A program made the translations under genes and the position numbers. The notes beneath the pieces are model-generated. The model was not told where the DNA came from. It saw only the letters and a program-made list of their open reading frames with translations, and ran no database searches. 36,452 nucleotides of DNA from Clostridiaceae bacterium (GTDB taxonomy: Bacteria; Bacillota_A; Clostridia; Clostridiales; Clostridiaceae), in assembly GCA_029256485.1 (NCBI GenBank), contig JAQSXU010000032.1:1-36452 (forward strand). The letters run 5' to 3'. Positions 1 through 8,762 of the stretch are shown here, piece by piece. Position 1 is the stretch's first letter. Every line of letters starts with the position of its first letter.

Positions 1-7
1 GTATTTT

Positions 8-1009
8 ATGGAAGGGAAAATTAAAGACAAACTAAAATCTTTTTTTTCCAGTGGTCCTAAAACAATTTTTGTTATAATGTTAGTTTTGATGTGTTCAACG
101 ATTGTTATAATCAACACAAGAAAGAATATTATAGTATCCATTGATGGAAAAGAAACAAAAATTACTACTTTTAGAAGCACATTTAGAAGTGTACTTAGCG
201 CAAATAATATAATAATAGGACCAAAGGATAAGACATCATCTGGTCTTGACAGTGAAATAAAGAATGGAAGCAAAATTGCAATAACAAAAGCAGTAAAAGT
301 TCAAGTAGAAGTTGACGGAAAGAAGTTACAAATACAAACAGCAGAAAACAATGTGGAGAAAATGCTAGAAGCAGAAAATATTGGGGTACAAGACTATGAT
401 AAAGTTTCTCCAAGCAGAGATGCTTCAATAAGTGATGGAATGAAAATTGTTGTTGTTAGAGTGGATTCTAAAATAATTAAGCAAACGCAGCTAATTGATT
501 ATTCAACTATTGTAAAAAAAGATGATAACTCTGAGCAAGGGGTAAACAAAACACTTCAAGAAGGCATTCCAGGAGAAAAAGAAATCACAACTAGGGTAAT
601 TTATGAAGACGGTAAAGAAGTATCAAGAAAAGTAACCAGTGAAACAGTGAAAAAGCAGCCAACTCAAAAAATAGTAGCTATGGGAACTTTAGGAGCAATA
701 ACTCCTTCTCGTGGTGGTAAAGTGCTATATACAAAAGCATTAACACTTACGTCTACAGCATATACTGGTGGAGGCCATACTGCATCAGGTACTCACGTTA
801 GAAGAAATAATGGCGGATATAGTTCTGTAGCAGTTGATCCTAGGGTAATACCGTTGGGAACAAGATTATATATAGATGGTTATGGTTATGCTATTGCTGA
901 GGATACTGGTGGAGCGATTAAAGGCAGCAAAGTTGATTTATACTTCAATACCTACTCCGAAACTAACCGTTGGGGAGTAAGAACAGTGACAGTTTACGTT
1001 TTGAAATAG
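8..1009 (+). CDS. yabE: G5 and 3D domain cell-wall protein (YabE-like)
   Basis: Membrane-anchored, probably cell-wall-acting protein of the YabE/RpfB-like family. Residues about 20-38 form one transmembrane or signal segment. Two DUF348-type repeats follow (about 41-83 and 97-140), then a G5-like region (about 155-230) and a C-terminal 3D domain (about 247-333). The three aspartates that name the 3D domain are visible at about D277 (AVDP), D299 (AEDTGG) and D310 (KVDLYF). The family is thought to remodel peptidoglycan, the 3D fold resembling lytic transglycosylases such as MltA; that activity is inferred here. The yabE-rnmV-ksgA order is classical in Firmicutes. The ATG at 8 is the first visible start, but the frame is open to the window edge, so upstream signals cannot be judged. 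A strong terminator follows the stop codon. Confidence 0.88.
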   Translation: MEGKIKDKLKSFFSSGPKTIFVIMLVLMCSTIVIINTRKNIIVSIDGKETKITTFRSTFRSVLSANNIIIGPKDKTSSGLDSEIKNGSKIAITKAVKVQVEVDGKKLQIQTAENNVEKMLEAENIGVQDYDKVSPSRDASISDGMKIVVVRVDSKIIKQTQLIDYSTIVKKDDNSEQGVNKTLQEGIPGEKEITTRVIYEDGKEVSRKVTSETVKKQPTQKIVAMGTLGAITPSRGGKVLYTKALTLTSTAYTGGGHTASGTHVRRNNGGYSSVAVDPRVIPLGTRLYIDGYGYAIAEDTGGAIKGSKVDLYFNTYSETNRWGVRTVTVYVLK

Positions 1010-1030
1010 GAGCGCCAAGCTCCTATTTTT
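1005..1030 (+). terminator. Intrinsic terminator after the yabE-like gene
   Basis: Perfect 9-bp stem, AATAGGAGC (1005-1013) pairing with GCTCCTATT (1019-1027), 5-nt loop, then a T-run. The stem overlaps the stop codon of the preceding gene. It separates the cell-wall gene from rnmV. Confidence 0.85.
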
Positions 1031-1082
1031 GTGTTTTGAATAATTATTGATAGTATTAAATACTAGTTTGGAGGTATCTTTA

Positions 1083-1634
1083 TTGATTAAAGAAGTAATT
1101 GTAGTAGAGGGCAGGGATGATATAACGGCTGTGAAGAGAGCATTAGATGCAGAGGTTATAGCCGTTGGAGGTTTTGGAATTAATGCAGAAGTAATAGAAA
1201 AAATAAGAGAAGCTCAAAAAAGGCAGGGAGTTATTGTGTTTACAGACCCTGATTTTGCAGGAGAAAAAATCAGAAGAATTATTTCTAAAAGAGTTAAGGG
1301 TATTAAACATGCGTATATAACACAGCAGGAAGGATACAATGAGGGAGATATAGGAGTTGAAAATGCAGCCCCGGATGCCATAATAAGGGCTTTAGAATCA
1401 GCTAAATGCCAAGTAAAGGAATCAAGGGAAGAATTTGATATTAAAGATATGTATTTCTTTAAACTTATTGGAGATAAATTATCCAGAAAAAGAAGAGAGT
1501 CCCTGGGTAAAGAATTAAGAATAGGATATTGCAATGGTGCTCAACTTGTGTCAAGGTTAAATAATTATGGTGTTTCAAGGGAAGAATTTATAGAGTGTTT
1601 AAAGAAAGTTGAAGAAGGGATTAGTAATGGATAA
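1083..1634 (+). CDS. rnmV: Ribonuclease M5 (5S rRNA maturation)
   Basis: RNase M5 is a Toprim-fold endonuclease that trims the 5S rRNA precursor in low-GC Gram-positives. The Toprim glutamate is in VVEGRDD (E9) and the DPD acidic motif is at residues 55-57 (FTDPDFAG). I place the start at TTG 1083 because GGAGG lies 8 nt upstream (1070-1074). The longer in-frame ATG at 1047 has no Shine-Dalgarno and would add 12 unconserved residues. The 183-residue product matches the roughly 186 residues of the B. subtilis enzyme. The 3' end overlaps the ksgA start by 8 nt, so the two genes are very likely translationally coupled. Confidence 0.93.
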   Translation: MIKEVIVVEGRDDITAVKRALDAEVIAVGGFGINAEVIEKIREAQKRQGVIVFTDPDFAGEKIRRIISKRVKGIKHAYITQQEGYNEGDIGVENAAPDAIIRALESAKCQVKESREEFDIKDMYFFKLIGDKLSRKRRESLGKELRIGYCNGAQLVSRLNNYGVSREEFIECLKKVEEGISNG

Positions 1635-2463
1635 AATATCAACATTAGATTTAGTAAAAAAGTATGGATTTAAATTTTCTAAAAGTTTAGGCCAAAATTT
1701 CTTAATAGATAATTCTGTATTAGAGGATATTGTTACAAACGCTGATATTTCTAAAGATGATTTTGTCATTGAAATAGGACCAGGAATTGGTACGCTAACA
1801 AAAGAACTTTTATTGAGGGCAAAAAGGGTATGTTCAATAGAACTTGATTCAGATTTAATACCAATATTAGAAGAGGAATTAAAAGAATTTAATAATCTTA
1901 AAATAATACATAAAGACGCTCTAAAGATTGATTACAATGAAATCATAGGGGAAGAGAAAAGTGTAAAGTTAGTAGCTAATTTACCTTATTACGTTACAAC
2001 ACCTATAATTGCAAAGCTGTTAAATGAGCATTACAATTTTAAAAGTCTTACAATCATGATACAAAAGGAAGTAGCAGAGAGAATTACTTCTAAACCAGAT
2101 TGCAAGGAGTACGGTGCTATTTCAATACTTGTTCAATATTATTGTGATGCAAAAATAATTAGAAAGGTTACATGCTCAAGCTTTGTGCCTCAACCAAAGG
2201 TGGATTCTATGGTCGTTAGACTGGACAGACTTGCTGAGCCAAGAACTAAGTTAGATAATATAGAACTTTTCTTTAAAATTGTAAGAAGCTCTTTTAATAT
2301 GAGAAGAAAAACATTGTGGAATGCTCTGAAAAATATTTCCTTAGATAAGGATAAATTGGAGATGGCATTCCGTGAGTCTGGTATTGATTCTAAAAGGAGG
2401 GGAGAAACACTTTCTATAGAAGAATTTGGTGAGTTATCAAATTGTATAAATAAATTACTATAA
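1627..2463 (+). CDS. ksgA: 16S rRNA dimethyladenosine transferase (KsgA/RsmA)
   Basis: KsgA dimethylates two adjacent adenosines in the 3'-terminal helix of 16S rRNA using S-adenosylmethionine, a late 30S maturation step. Visible motifs are the N-terminal [10 protein letters not shown] signature, the SAM-binding [10 protein letters not shown] (about residue 49) and the catalytic [10 protein letters not shown] (about 118). The C-terminal [12 protein letters not shown] helix is also conserved. The ATG at 1627 is preferred over the in-frame TTG at 1609 because AAGGGA sits just upstream and the protein then begins at the conserved MDKISTL. At 278 residues it is full length. It follows rnmV with an 8-nt overlap. 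Confidence 0.95.
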   Translation: MDKISTLDLVKKYGFKFSKSLGQNFLIDNSVLEDIVTNADISKDDFVIEIGPGIGTLTKELLLRAKRVCSIELDSDLIPILEEELKEFNNLKIIHKDALKIDYNEIIGEEKSVKLVANLPYYVTTPIIAKLLNEHYNFKSLTIMIQKEVAERITSKPDCKEYGAISILVQYYCDAKIIRKVTCSSFVPQPKVDSMVVRLDRLAEPRTKLDNIELFFKIVRSSFNMRRKTLWNALKNISLDKDKLEMAFRESGIDSKRRGETLSIEEFGELSNCINKLL

Positions 2464-2484
2464 GATGTCACGTCTTTGTTCACT

Positions 2485-2512
2485 TTTTGATAATTGCCTC
2501 ATATATTATAAT
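2485..2512 (+). promoter_or_regulatory. Candidate sigma-A promoter for the frameshifted gene
   Basis: TTTTGA (2485-2490), 16-bp spacer, TATAAT (2507-2512). The -10 is perfect and the -35 weak. It lies 28 bp before the TTG start at 2540 and suggests independent transcription of the frameshifted gene. Confidence 0.5.
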
Positions 2513-2539
2513 GAATAAAATATATGGAGGTATCATAAG

Positions 2540-3789
2540 TTGGCACAAAAAAAGAATTATAGTAGATATTTTATCATATTGCAGGAAGATGAAAAGGCTA
2601 TGCCACTTCTACCGATAAGCTTCCTTCTGGTTACTTAAAGCTGGAAAATAAAAATGATAAATGTAAAGTCTCTTATTATGTTCAAAATTTAAAAAAGGAA
2701 CCAGCACCATATTACATGATCTTAATCTGTAATAAGAAAGAAGTAAAAAAGATTATCAAGATAGGAGAATTGAACATAGACGATTATGGAAGAGCAGATA
2801 TAACATACGAATATCCAATAGATAGCATTTGTGACAGCAAAATTTCTATGGATAAAATATCTGGAGCAGCTATTGTAAAGTTACTGGATTCAAACATAAT
2901 ATCTGTAATGAGTGGATTTGCTTCCACTGATATACCCCAATGGAAGGGGTTTGAAATGGTGGACAATTCTGTTAGAACAATGGAAGATGATAAACCTGCA
3001 GAAACTAATAGCATCTTTGATGAATATGAAAAAAGTATTGAGGAAGTAAAGGCAGTTAATAAAGAAGATAAATCAGAGGCGGAACAAGTTAAAAGGAATA
3101 TTAATGAAAGTGAAACCTATGAAGATGAAACAAAATATGAAAATTCCAAGCAGCAAGAAAGAGATAATAAAAATAATATAAAAAGTGAAGATACAAGCAG
3201 CAGCATAAATAATGAAAAAGAAGCCGAAGTTGAAGAAGCCGAAGTTGAAGAAGTTGAAGTTGAGAGAAAAGATGATAAGAAAATTGAAAAGGAAGCCAAA
3301 AAAGAAAATATTACCTTTGCTGGTGATGATGAATTAGAAAATAGAAATATAAACAAATATCCTTTAGGTGCTGTTGGTGAATTCTTTAGGGGAATAAGCC
3401 AGGGCCTAGAAGAATTAAAGGAATTAAGCCACGAGATAAAAAAGTGTACATGGTATAAAGTTGATATTAAGAATATTAATGACATGTATAACTGTGCTGA
3501 CTATAATAAGTATACAGTTTTATATTATCCTATGATCAGCTATTATCCATATATTAAACAGTATGGTCACTATATTTTAGGTTACAAATTTAATAATGAA
3601 GGTAAAATGAAGTATTTGGTTTATGGAGTACCTGGCAAGAAGTGCAGACAAGAACAACCATATGGCGGAAAATCTGGATTTGTAACTTGGATACCATTAA
3701 AACATGGAGAAGAGCATGAAGATAGCATGGGATATTGGCTGATGTTTTATGATTTTAGAAACTCTACAATTATAATACCTGTTAAGTAA
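2540..3789 (+). pseudogene. Uncharacterised clostridial protein, disrupted by a -1 frameshift
   Basis: The original gene starts at TTG 2540, with GGAGG at 2526-2530. It reads LAQKKNYSRYFIILQEDEK and then runs into TAA at 2636-2638. One base is missing in the A-run at 2592-2595. Reading on in the other frame from about 2593 gives KGYATSTDKLPSGYLKLENK and continues without interruption into the long frame ending at 3789. An intact protein would have about 416 residues. The N-terminal part (to about 120) looks globular. A Glu/Lys-rich low-complexity linker follows (about codons 3000-3300), then an aromatic-rich C-terminal domain (about 3360-3786). The family seems specific to clostridia and I know no function. 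If the shift is real, an ATG at 2716 could still start a 357-residue C-terminal product, but no good Shine-Dalgarno precedes it. A sequencing or assembly error is a serious alternative. Confidence 0.75.
3220..3264 (+). repeat. 15-bp in-frame tandem repeat in the acidic linker
   Basis: The unit GAAGCCGAAGTTGAA occurs at 3220-3234 and 3235-3249, with a diverged third copy at 3250-3264. It encodes the acidic EAEVE/EVEVE stretch of the frameshifted gene. Copy number could vary by slippage without breaking the frame. Confidence 0.8.
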
Positions 3790-3828
3790 TAAAGAAGGGT
3801 ATGCCCAGGCATACTCTTCTTTATTAAT
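3788..3828 (+). terminator. Hairpin terminator after the frameshifted gene
   Basis: An 18-bp stem with one wobble pair starts within the stop codon: AATAAAGAAGGGTATGCC (3788-3805) pairs with 3808-3825. The T-tract is short (TTTATT), but the stem is very stable. Confidence 0.75.
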
Positions 3829-3887
3829 ATTTGTTCTAATGAATTCATATATTTATTATTGAAATATTAATTAGGAGAATGATAATT

Positions 3888-4478
3888 ATGAAGGTAGTTG
3901 TTGTTGATAGAAAAAAGCTTGGCATTATGCTTATAATTTCAGGTCTTATGGTAATAATGTTTTTTATTGAAGTAAGTTTCCAGCAAAGATTGAAACTTAC
4001 TTCACTTATACAAAATGGTATGGACTCATTAAAAGGATATAATGCTTTGGATGGAAAGCTTACTTATAAACTTCCGGAAACATGGAGTACAGAGGGAAAA
4101 AATTTTGGCGGTGGTGAAATAATATATCATAATGGTTTTAAATCAAAGGATTCTAAAATATACGGATATGTACAGGTATGGCAGCTGAATGAAGAATTGA
4201 AGATGTTTTTAGAAAATAGTAAGATAATAGCTGAGAAACAAAATACCTATAAAAATTATAGTATAAAACCCACAATCATTAATGGAAAAAGCGCATACTT
4301 GGTGGAGTATACAGTATTAAATGGACAGGATGTTTACTATAAGGGCATTGAATACTTTATTAAAATTAAAAATGGATTCATAAGATTTGCTTTTTATACT
4401 AGAGAAGATAACTATAAGGAAGACTTAAATATGGTATTTAAAACTATAGTTGAAAGCAGTAAATTCATAGATAAGTGA
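3888..4478 (+). CDS. Membrane-anchored protein of unknown function (PsbP-like)
   Basis: A short basic N-terminus (VVVDRKKLG) is followed by one hydrophobic helix (about residues 10-28). The rest is a soluble, mainly beta domain of about 160 residues, so the protein is probably anchored with its bulk outside the cell. The pattern LTYKLPETWS...YLVEYTV...GFIRFAFYT resembles small clostridial PsbP-like or LpqN-like domains, which carry no assigned activity. I choose ATG 3888 because AGGAG (3873-3877) is 10 nt upstream; the in-frame ATG at 3879 is only 1 nt from it. It is a single-gene unit between a terminator and the lgt promoter. Function is unknown. Confidence 0.7.
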   Translation: MKVVVVDRKKLGIMLIISGLMVIMFFIEVSFQQRLKLTSLIQNGMDSLKGYNALDGKLTYKLPETWSTEGKNFGGGEIIYHNGFKSKDSKIYGYVQVWQLNEELKMFLENSKIIAEKQNTYKNYSIKPTIINGKSAYLVEYTVLNGQDVYYKGIEYFIKIKNGFIRFAFYTREDNYKEDLNMVFKTIVESSKFIDK

Positions 4479-4541
4479 TGAATTAACAGAATTATAATAT
4501 TTACTATATTGATAAAATTTTCAGTGGATAAATAATATTTG

Positions 4542-4550
4542 TGTTATAAT
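4542..4550 (+). promoter_or_regulatory. Extended -10 promoter for the lgt-like operon
   Basis: TGT followed by TATAAT (4545-4550) is an extended -10 element about 40 bp before the ATG at 4591. No good -35 sits at 16-18 bp; a TTGATA at 4509 is 30 bp away, too far to serve. Confidence 0.5.
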
Positions 4551-4590
4551 AATTCTGTACATTTTATTGAAAAGTTTAAGGGGGATTATT

Positions 4591-5349
4591 ATGAGACCCA
4601 TTCTTTTTAGGTTATTCGGGGTGAATGTTTACGGATATGGTACTATGATAGCAATTGGAATATGCTGTGCTGTGATTTTATTAGGATATAGGGCAAAGAA
4701 AAGAGGCTATAATGAAGATCACATATTTAATATGAGCATTTTAGCTATTATTTCAGGTGTTATTGGGGGAAAAGTATTATTTATTATTACTGAAATAACA
4801 TATATAGTTAAAGATCCATCCATACTTAAGAATATAGGAAATGGATTTGTGGTATATGGGTCAGTATTTGGAGGGGCGGTTGCGGTATATTTCTATTCTA
4901 GGAGAAAAAATTGGAATACACTTAAAATTTTTGATATGGTAATACCAACTGTGGCATTAGCTCAGGGCTTCGGGAGAATTGGATGCTTTTTAGCTGGATG
5001 TTGTTATGGAAGAGAGACTACTCTGCCCATAGGTGTAAATTTTAAAAATTCTCTTTTTGCGCCACCAGATGTTATAAGACATCCCACTCAAATATATTCT
5101 TCTTGTTTTGATTTTTTATTAGCATTGTTTTTAATATGGTATGATAGAAAAAATCACAAGGAAGGCCAAACATTTGCCTTATATGTAATAATATATAGTA
5201 TAGGAAGATTTATAGTTGAGTTTTTCAGAGATGATCCAAGAGGTGCTGTTGGAGTTTTATCAACTTCACAATTTATCAGCATTTTTACATTAATTGCTGG
5301 AATAGTCTTTTTTAATTTTCATTTCATAAACAAAAGAACAGAGGATTAG
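4591..5349 (+). CDS. lgt: Prolipoprotein diacylglyceryl transferase (Lgt-like)
   Basis: Polytopic membrane enzyme expected to move diacylglyceryl from phosphatidylglycerol to the lipobox cysteine of prolipoproteins. Family signatures are the N-terminal VYGYGTMIAIG, GFGRIGCFLAGCCYG, HPTQIY and GRFIVEFFRDD near the C-terminus; about seven hydrophobic helices are visible. ATG 4591 is chosen because AAGGGGGA lies just upstream; a TTG at 4567 is in frame but unsupported. The 252 residues fit the family. By-eye comparison with E. coli Lgt shows His103 replaced by Tyr (VVYGSVFGG), and Asn and Glu of GNFINGELYG replaced by Cys. This is a divergent variant that I believe recurs in anaerobes. It heads a likely four-gene operon, and the next gene encodes a lipoprotein. 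Confidence 0.85.
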   Translation: MRPILFRLFGVNVYGYGTMIAIGICCAVILLGYRAKKRGYNEDHIFNMSILAIISGVIGGKVLFIITEITYIVKDPSILKNIGNGFVVYGSVFGGAVAVYFYSRRKNWNTLKIFDMVIPTVALAQGFGRIGCFLAGCCYGRETTLPIGVNFKNSLFAPPDVIRHPTQIYSSCFDFLLALFLIWYDRKNHKEGQTFALYVIIYSIGRFIVEFFRDDPRGAVGVLSTSQFISIFTLIAGIVFFNFHFINKRTED

Positions 5350-5380
5350 GAAAAGTATGCTATATTAGGAGGAACTTAGT

Positions 5381-6235
5381 TTGAGAATAAAAAGAACACT
5401 TGGCCATAATAAATTATTTTTAGCTGCCATTTGTCTGATGCTTATAGCATCTCTTTTTTCGGGCTGCAGCAAAATCAATGATGTTCAAGTAAGGCTTGGT
5501 TTAAAAAACAATGACTTTGAATATATAAAACAAAATAAAGTTCAAAAAATAATAATTCAAAGCACAAGGGATAAAGGATTTAGATTTTTAGTCACAGATA
5601 CAAAGGCCATTAGTGAATTATATGACATTCTATCTTCAGCAAAAACAGTAAAAGAAAAAACTAACCTAGAACCTGATTATATTTTTGAAATGTATGAGGG
5701 GAATAATATTGTACATAAATTTAAATATGTAGCAGGATTGGATAGGAAGGATTTTGGTAATCTATATAGTGATAATAAAATATACATAGTTTCAAAGAGA
5801 ATAGATAATGATATTATAAAGAGTTTTTGGACAATAAGAAAACCAAAGGATTTTGAAGTAATATATTATAAGTCTATTATAAATGCAATAGAAAAATACG
5901 GAACCAATGCTAATGGAACTAAAAAAGTTGGAATAAATATTTATGATGATGTAGATGTTGCAAAATTTATATTATCAACTGATTTAGAGGACTTTAAAAG
6001 TGAATTAAGTTCTAAAACAAAGAATACACAATTAATGACTAACGCAGCAGAAAAGGAAAATTATGATTCAATAATTTCTGTGCAAACTCAGGGATATAAG
6101 TCTACTTTATATAAAGCAATAATTACTTTTACTGATAAATCTAATAACAATGAAAAAAAGGTATATATATTGGATAAATATGAAAGTGGACAATGGAATA
6201 TGAATATTTCTGAGACAAAACAAAGTGACTTTTAA
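5381..6235 (+). CDS. Lipoprotein of unknown function
   Basis: The N-terminus has a basic stretch, a hydrophobic core and the lipobox LFSGC (Cys at about residue 29), so the protein should be lipidated and held on the outer face of the membrane. The remaining 255 residues are mixed alpha/beta with no motif I recognise. The TTG start at 5381 is set by AGGAGG 8 nt upstream (5367-5372). It lies 31 bp after lgt and 12 bp before the mrp-like gene, so the three are probably cotranscribed. Functional coupling to Lgt is only suggested by position. Confidence 0.8.
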   Translation: MRIKRTLGHNKLFLAAICLMLIASLFSGCSKINDVQVRLGLKNNDFEYIKQNKVQKIIIQSTRDKGFRFLVTDTKAISELYDILSSAKTVKEKTNLEPDYIFEMYEGNNIVHKFKYVAGLDRKDFGNLYSDNKIYIVSKRIDNDIIKSFWTIRKPKDFEVIYYKSIINAIEKYGTNANGTKKVGINIYDDVDVAKFILSTDLEDFKSELSSKTKNTQLMTNAAEKENYDSIISVQTQGYKSTLYKAIITFTDKSNNNEKKVYILDKYESGQWNMNISETKQSDF

Positions 6236-6247
6236 AGGAGGATCAAT

Positions 6248-7087
6248 ATGAGCAAGTGTGATAATTGTGCAAGTAAAGGAAGTTGTAATAGTAAAGGAGA
6301 GAGCTGTTCTAAAATAATACCTAAGTATGGCAGAATAAAGCACATTCTTGGTGTGATTAGTGGAAAGGGAGGAGTAGGTAAATCAACTGTATCAGCTATG
6401 TTAGCAGTAAAATTAAAAAAAGCAGGATATTCAGTTGGTATCTTAGATGGTGATATTACAGGCCCTTCCATTCCTAGAATTTTTAACGTAAATAAAAAAA
6501 GAGCTGAAATGGTACCAGTAAATAATGAACAGGTAAAATTCATGCCAGTTGAAACTGAATTAGGTATTAAAATAATATCCTTAAATTTGTTAACTGAAGA
6601 GGAAGAGCAGCCGGTTATTTGGAGGGGGCCTGTTATTACAGGTGTTTTGACTCAAATGTATACAGATACTGTTTGGGATGAACTAGATTATTTAATTATT
6701 GATATGCCTCCAGGAACTGGTGATATAGCATTGACCATAATGCAGAGCTTACCTGTTGAAAGTATGATAGTAGTTTCAACACCTCAAGACATGGTTTCTA
6801 TGATAGTTAAAAAGGTAGTAATTATGGCTGAAAAAATGAATGTAAAAATATCTGGTGTTGTTGAAAATATGTCTTATGTTCAGTGTGGTAATTGTGGTGA
6901 AAAGATGAGAATATTTAGTAAAAGAAGTGCTGAAGAACAAGCAGAATATTTGGGAATACCTTTGTTAGAAGAACTTCCAATAGATTTAGACTTAGTTGAA
7001 AATCTTGAAAATGGTAACTGTGAAGACTACATAGCCAACAGTAAGAGATATTCAAATTTATTCCACAATTTTATCTATAAAAAATAA
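6248..7087 (+). CDS. mrp: Mrp/NBP35-family P-loop ATPase (Fe-S carrier type)
   Basis: Cytosolic ParA/MinD-like ATPase of the Mrp/ApbC/NBP35 group, proposed to bind and transfer Fe-S clusters. The deviant Walker A GKGGVGKST is at residues 39-47, followed by the switch motif LDGDITGPS and the Walker B region IIDMPPGTGD. Two sets of cysteines are visible: an N-terminal group (C5, C8, C13, C20) and the CGNCG motif near residue 213, the usual cluster-binding CxxC. Having both is typical of clostridial Mrp proteins. The ATG at 6248 has a near-perfect AAAGGAGGA site. Its operon position after the Lgt-like and lipoprotein genes gives no obvious pathway link. Confidence 0.9.
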   Translation: MSKCDNCASKGSCNSKGESCSKIIPKYGRIKHILGVISGKGGVGKSTVSAMLAVKLKKAGYSVGILDGDITGPSIPRIFNVNKKRAEMVPVNNEQVKFMPVETELGIKIISLNLLTEEEEQPVIWRGPVITGVLTQMYTDTVWDELDYLIIDMPPGTGDIALTIMQSLPVESMIVVSTPQDMVSMIVKKVVIMAEKMNVKISGVVENMSYVQCGNCGEKMRIFSKRSAEEQAEYLGIPLLEELPIDLDLVENLENGNCEDYIANSKRYSNLFHNFIYKK

Positions 7088-7129
7088 AATAATGCCAGTG
7101 GTAATTGTATTAATAAGGGAGAGATAAAC

Positions 7130-8719
7130 TTGCATGATGAGAGTAGTGAAAATAACATATACAATACACTAAGCCAATGGCATAATTTGAAATTAAATCT
7201 TGTTTTAGAGGGAATATGTATAGGGGCATTAACCGGGCTTATTATTGTTTTATATAGGTTGTCTATTGAAAAATTAGGAGAACTAACAAAAAGACTTTAT
7301 GCAATTCAAAAGCATAATTATTGGTATATTATAGTTTGGATTATAGCTTTGATTATACTTGGTTATATTGTTGGTACACTAGTAAGAAAGGAACCTATGA
7401 TAAGCGGAAGCGGTATTCCTCAAACTGAGGGAGTTCTTCTAAGACACTTAGATATGAATTGGTTAACAGTAATTATTAGCAAATTCATTGGAGGAATAAT
7501 ATCATTAGGTGCAGGCCTTTCATTGGGCAGAGAAGGGCCATCTATACAAATAGGAGCGGCTGTAGGACAAGGATTTAGCAGAACTTTTAAAAGACTAAAG
7601 GTGGAAGAAAAATTTCTTATAACAAGCGGTGCTAGTGCAGGGTTGGCATCTGCATTTAATGCCCCGTTAGCTGGCGTAATTTTTTCATTAGAAGAGATAC
7701 ATAAAAACTTTTCCCCACTAATACTTTTATCTGCAATGTCATCTGCCTTAACTGCAGATTTTGTATCTAAAGAATTTTTTGGGCTTAATCCTGTGTTTGA
7801 TTTTCATAAATTAAGCCCTTTAACATTAAATAATTATTTTTATCTTATTTTGCTTGGAGTTATAGTTGGTACTTTAGGCGTAGTCTTTAATGTATCATTG
7901 TTAAAAACTCTAAAGATTTATGATTCTGCAAAATGGCTTAAGACAGAATTAAAGCCAATAATACCATTTGTACTGGCTGGAATTTTGGCCATTGTGCTGC
8001 CTCAAGTGTTGGGAGGCGGTCATGAACTAATCTTATCTTTAGTTAATAATAATTTTGCAATAGGCACTTTAATCTTATTAGTGATTGTAAAGTTTATATT
8101 TACTATGATTAGTTATGGTTCAGGTGCTCCTGGTGGAATATTTTTACCTTTATTAGTAATAGGTGCATTAATAGGATGTATATTTGGAAATCTGGCAACT
8201 TTAATATTTCATATGAATCCTGTATATATTAATAATTTTATTATACTAGGTATGGCTGGATATTTTACAGCCATAGTAAGATCCCCAATTACAGGAAGTA
8301 TTCTGATTACTGAAATGACGGGGTCATTTAGTCATCTATTGTCCCTTACCATTGTTTCTATAGTGGCTTATATAGTAGCGGATGCTATGGGATCTAAACC
8401 AGTATATGAAGCTTTATTAGACAGGATATTGATAAATAAGGAAAAGAGTTATGTAAAAAATGAAAATACAGAAAAGATAATTTTGGAAGTCCCTGTTTCC
8501 ATTGGAAGTATGTTAGAGAATAAAAAGATTAAGGAAGTCAAATGGCCGCAATACTGTCTATTAGTAGGAGTGAAAAGAGGGATAAAGGAAATTATCCCAA
8601 AGGGAAATACAATGCTTTATGCTGGAGATTATTTAATAGTTCTTGTTGATGAAGATAAGTCAATAGATATAAGAAATAAGCTTTTAGAATATGGTGATTG
8701 CTGCATTTTAAATAAATAA
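7130..8719 (+). CDS. ClC chloride channel or H+/Cl- exchanger with C-terminal RCK_C-like domain
   Basis: Polytopic ClC protein (about residues 20-435) with all selectivity motifs: GSGIP, GREGP and GAPGGIFLP. The gating glutamate in GREGPS, the inner proton-path glutamate in FSLEEIH and the central tyrosine in PVYEALLDR are all kept, which in the family points to a proton-coupled antiporter rather than a channel. CLC-F fluoride exchangers lack the GSG motif, so chloride is the likelier ion. The last 80 residues form a TrkA-C/RCK_C-like ligand-binding domain. The TTG start at 7130 follows AAGGGAGAG. It is the last gene of the unit beginning at 4591 and ends at a strong terminator. Confidence 0.9.
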   Translation: MHDESSENNIYNTLSQWHNLKLNLVLEGICIGALTGLIIVLYRLSIEKLGELTKRLYAIQKHNYWYIIVWIIALIILGYIVGTLVRKEPMISGSGIPQTEGVLLRHLDMNWLTVIISKFIGGIISLGAGLSLGREGPSIQIGAAVGQGFSRTFKRLKVEEKFLITSGASAGLASAFNAPLAGVIFSLEEIHKNFSPLILLSAMSSALTADFVSKEFFGLNPVFDFHKLSPLTLNNYFYLILLGVIVGTLGVVFNVSLLKTLKIYDSAKWLKTELKPIIPFVLAGILAIVLPQVLGGGHELILSLVNNNFAIGTLILLVIVKFIFTMISYGSGAPGGIFLPLLVIGALIGCIFGNLATLIFHMNPVYINNFIILGMAGYFTAIVRSPITGSILITEMTGSFSHLLSLTIVSIVAYIVADAMGSKPVYEALLDRILINKEKSYVKNENTEKIILEVPVSIGSMLENKKIKEVKWPQYCLLVGVKRGIKEIIPKGNTMLYAGDYLIVLVDEDKSIDIRNKLLEYGDCCILNK

Positions 8720-8723
8720 TGTA

Positions 8724-8762
8724 AAAGAAGTGTTAGTTTAAATATACTGACACTTCTTTTTT
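8724..8762. terminator. Bidirectional terminator between convergent genes
   Basis: A 14-bp stem with one wobble pair, AAAGAAGTGTTAGT (8724-8737) with 8746-8759, is followed by a T-run on the plus strand. Its left arm is preceded by an A-run, giving a T-run on the minus strand. It serves the ClC gene and the small minus-strand gene. Confidence 0.85.

Noticed and set aside
2588..2600. Programmed -1 ribosomal frameshift as an explanation for the split gene
   Set aside because: The site TGAAAAG is not a good X XXY YYZ slippery heptamer, and I see no clear downstream stem-loop. A lost A is simpler.
4509..4550. TTGATA at 4509 as the -35 of the lgt promoter
   Set aside because: It is 30 bp from the TATAAT at 4545, far outside the 16-18 bp range. 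The extended -10 alone is the better reading.
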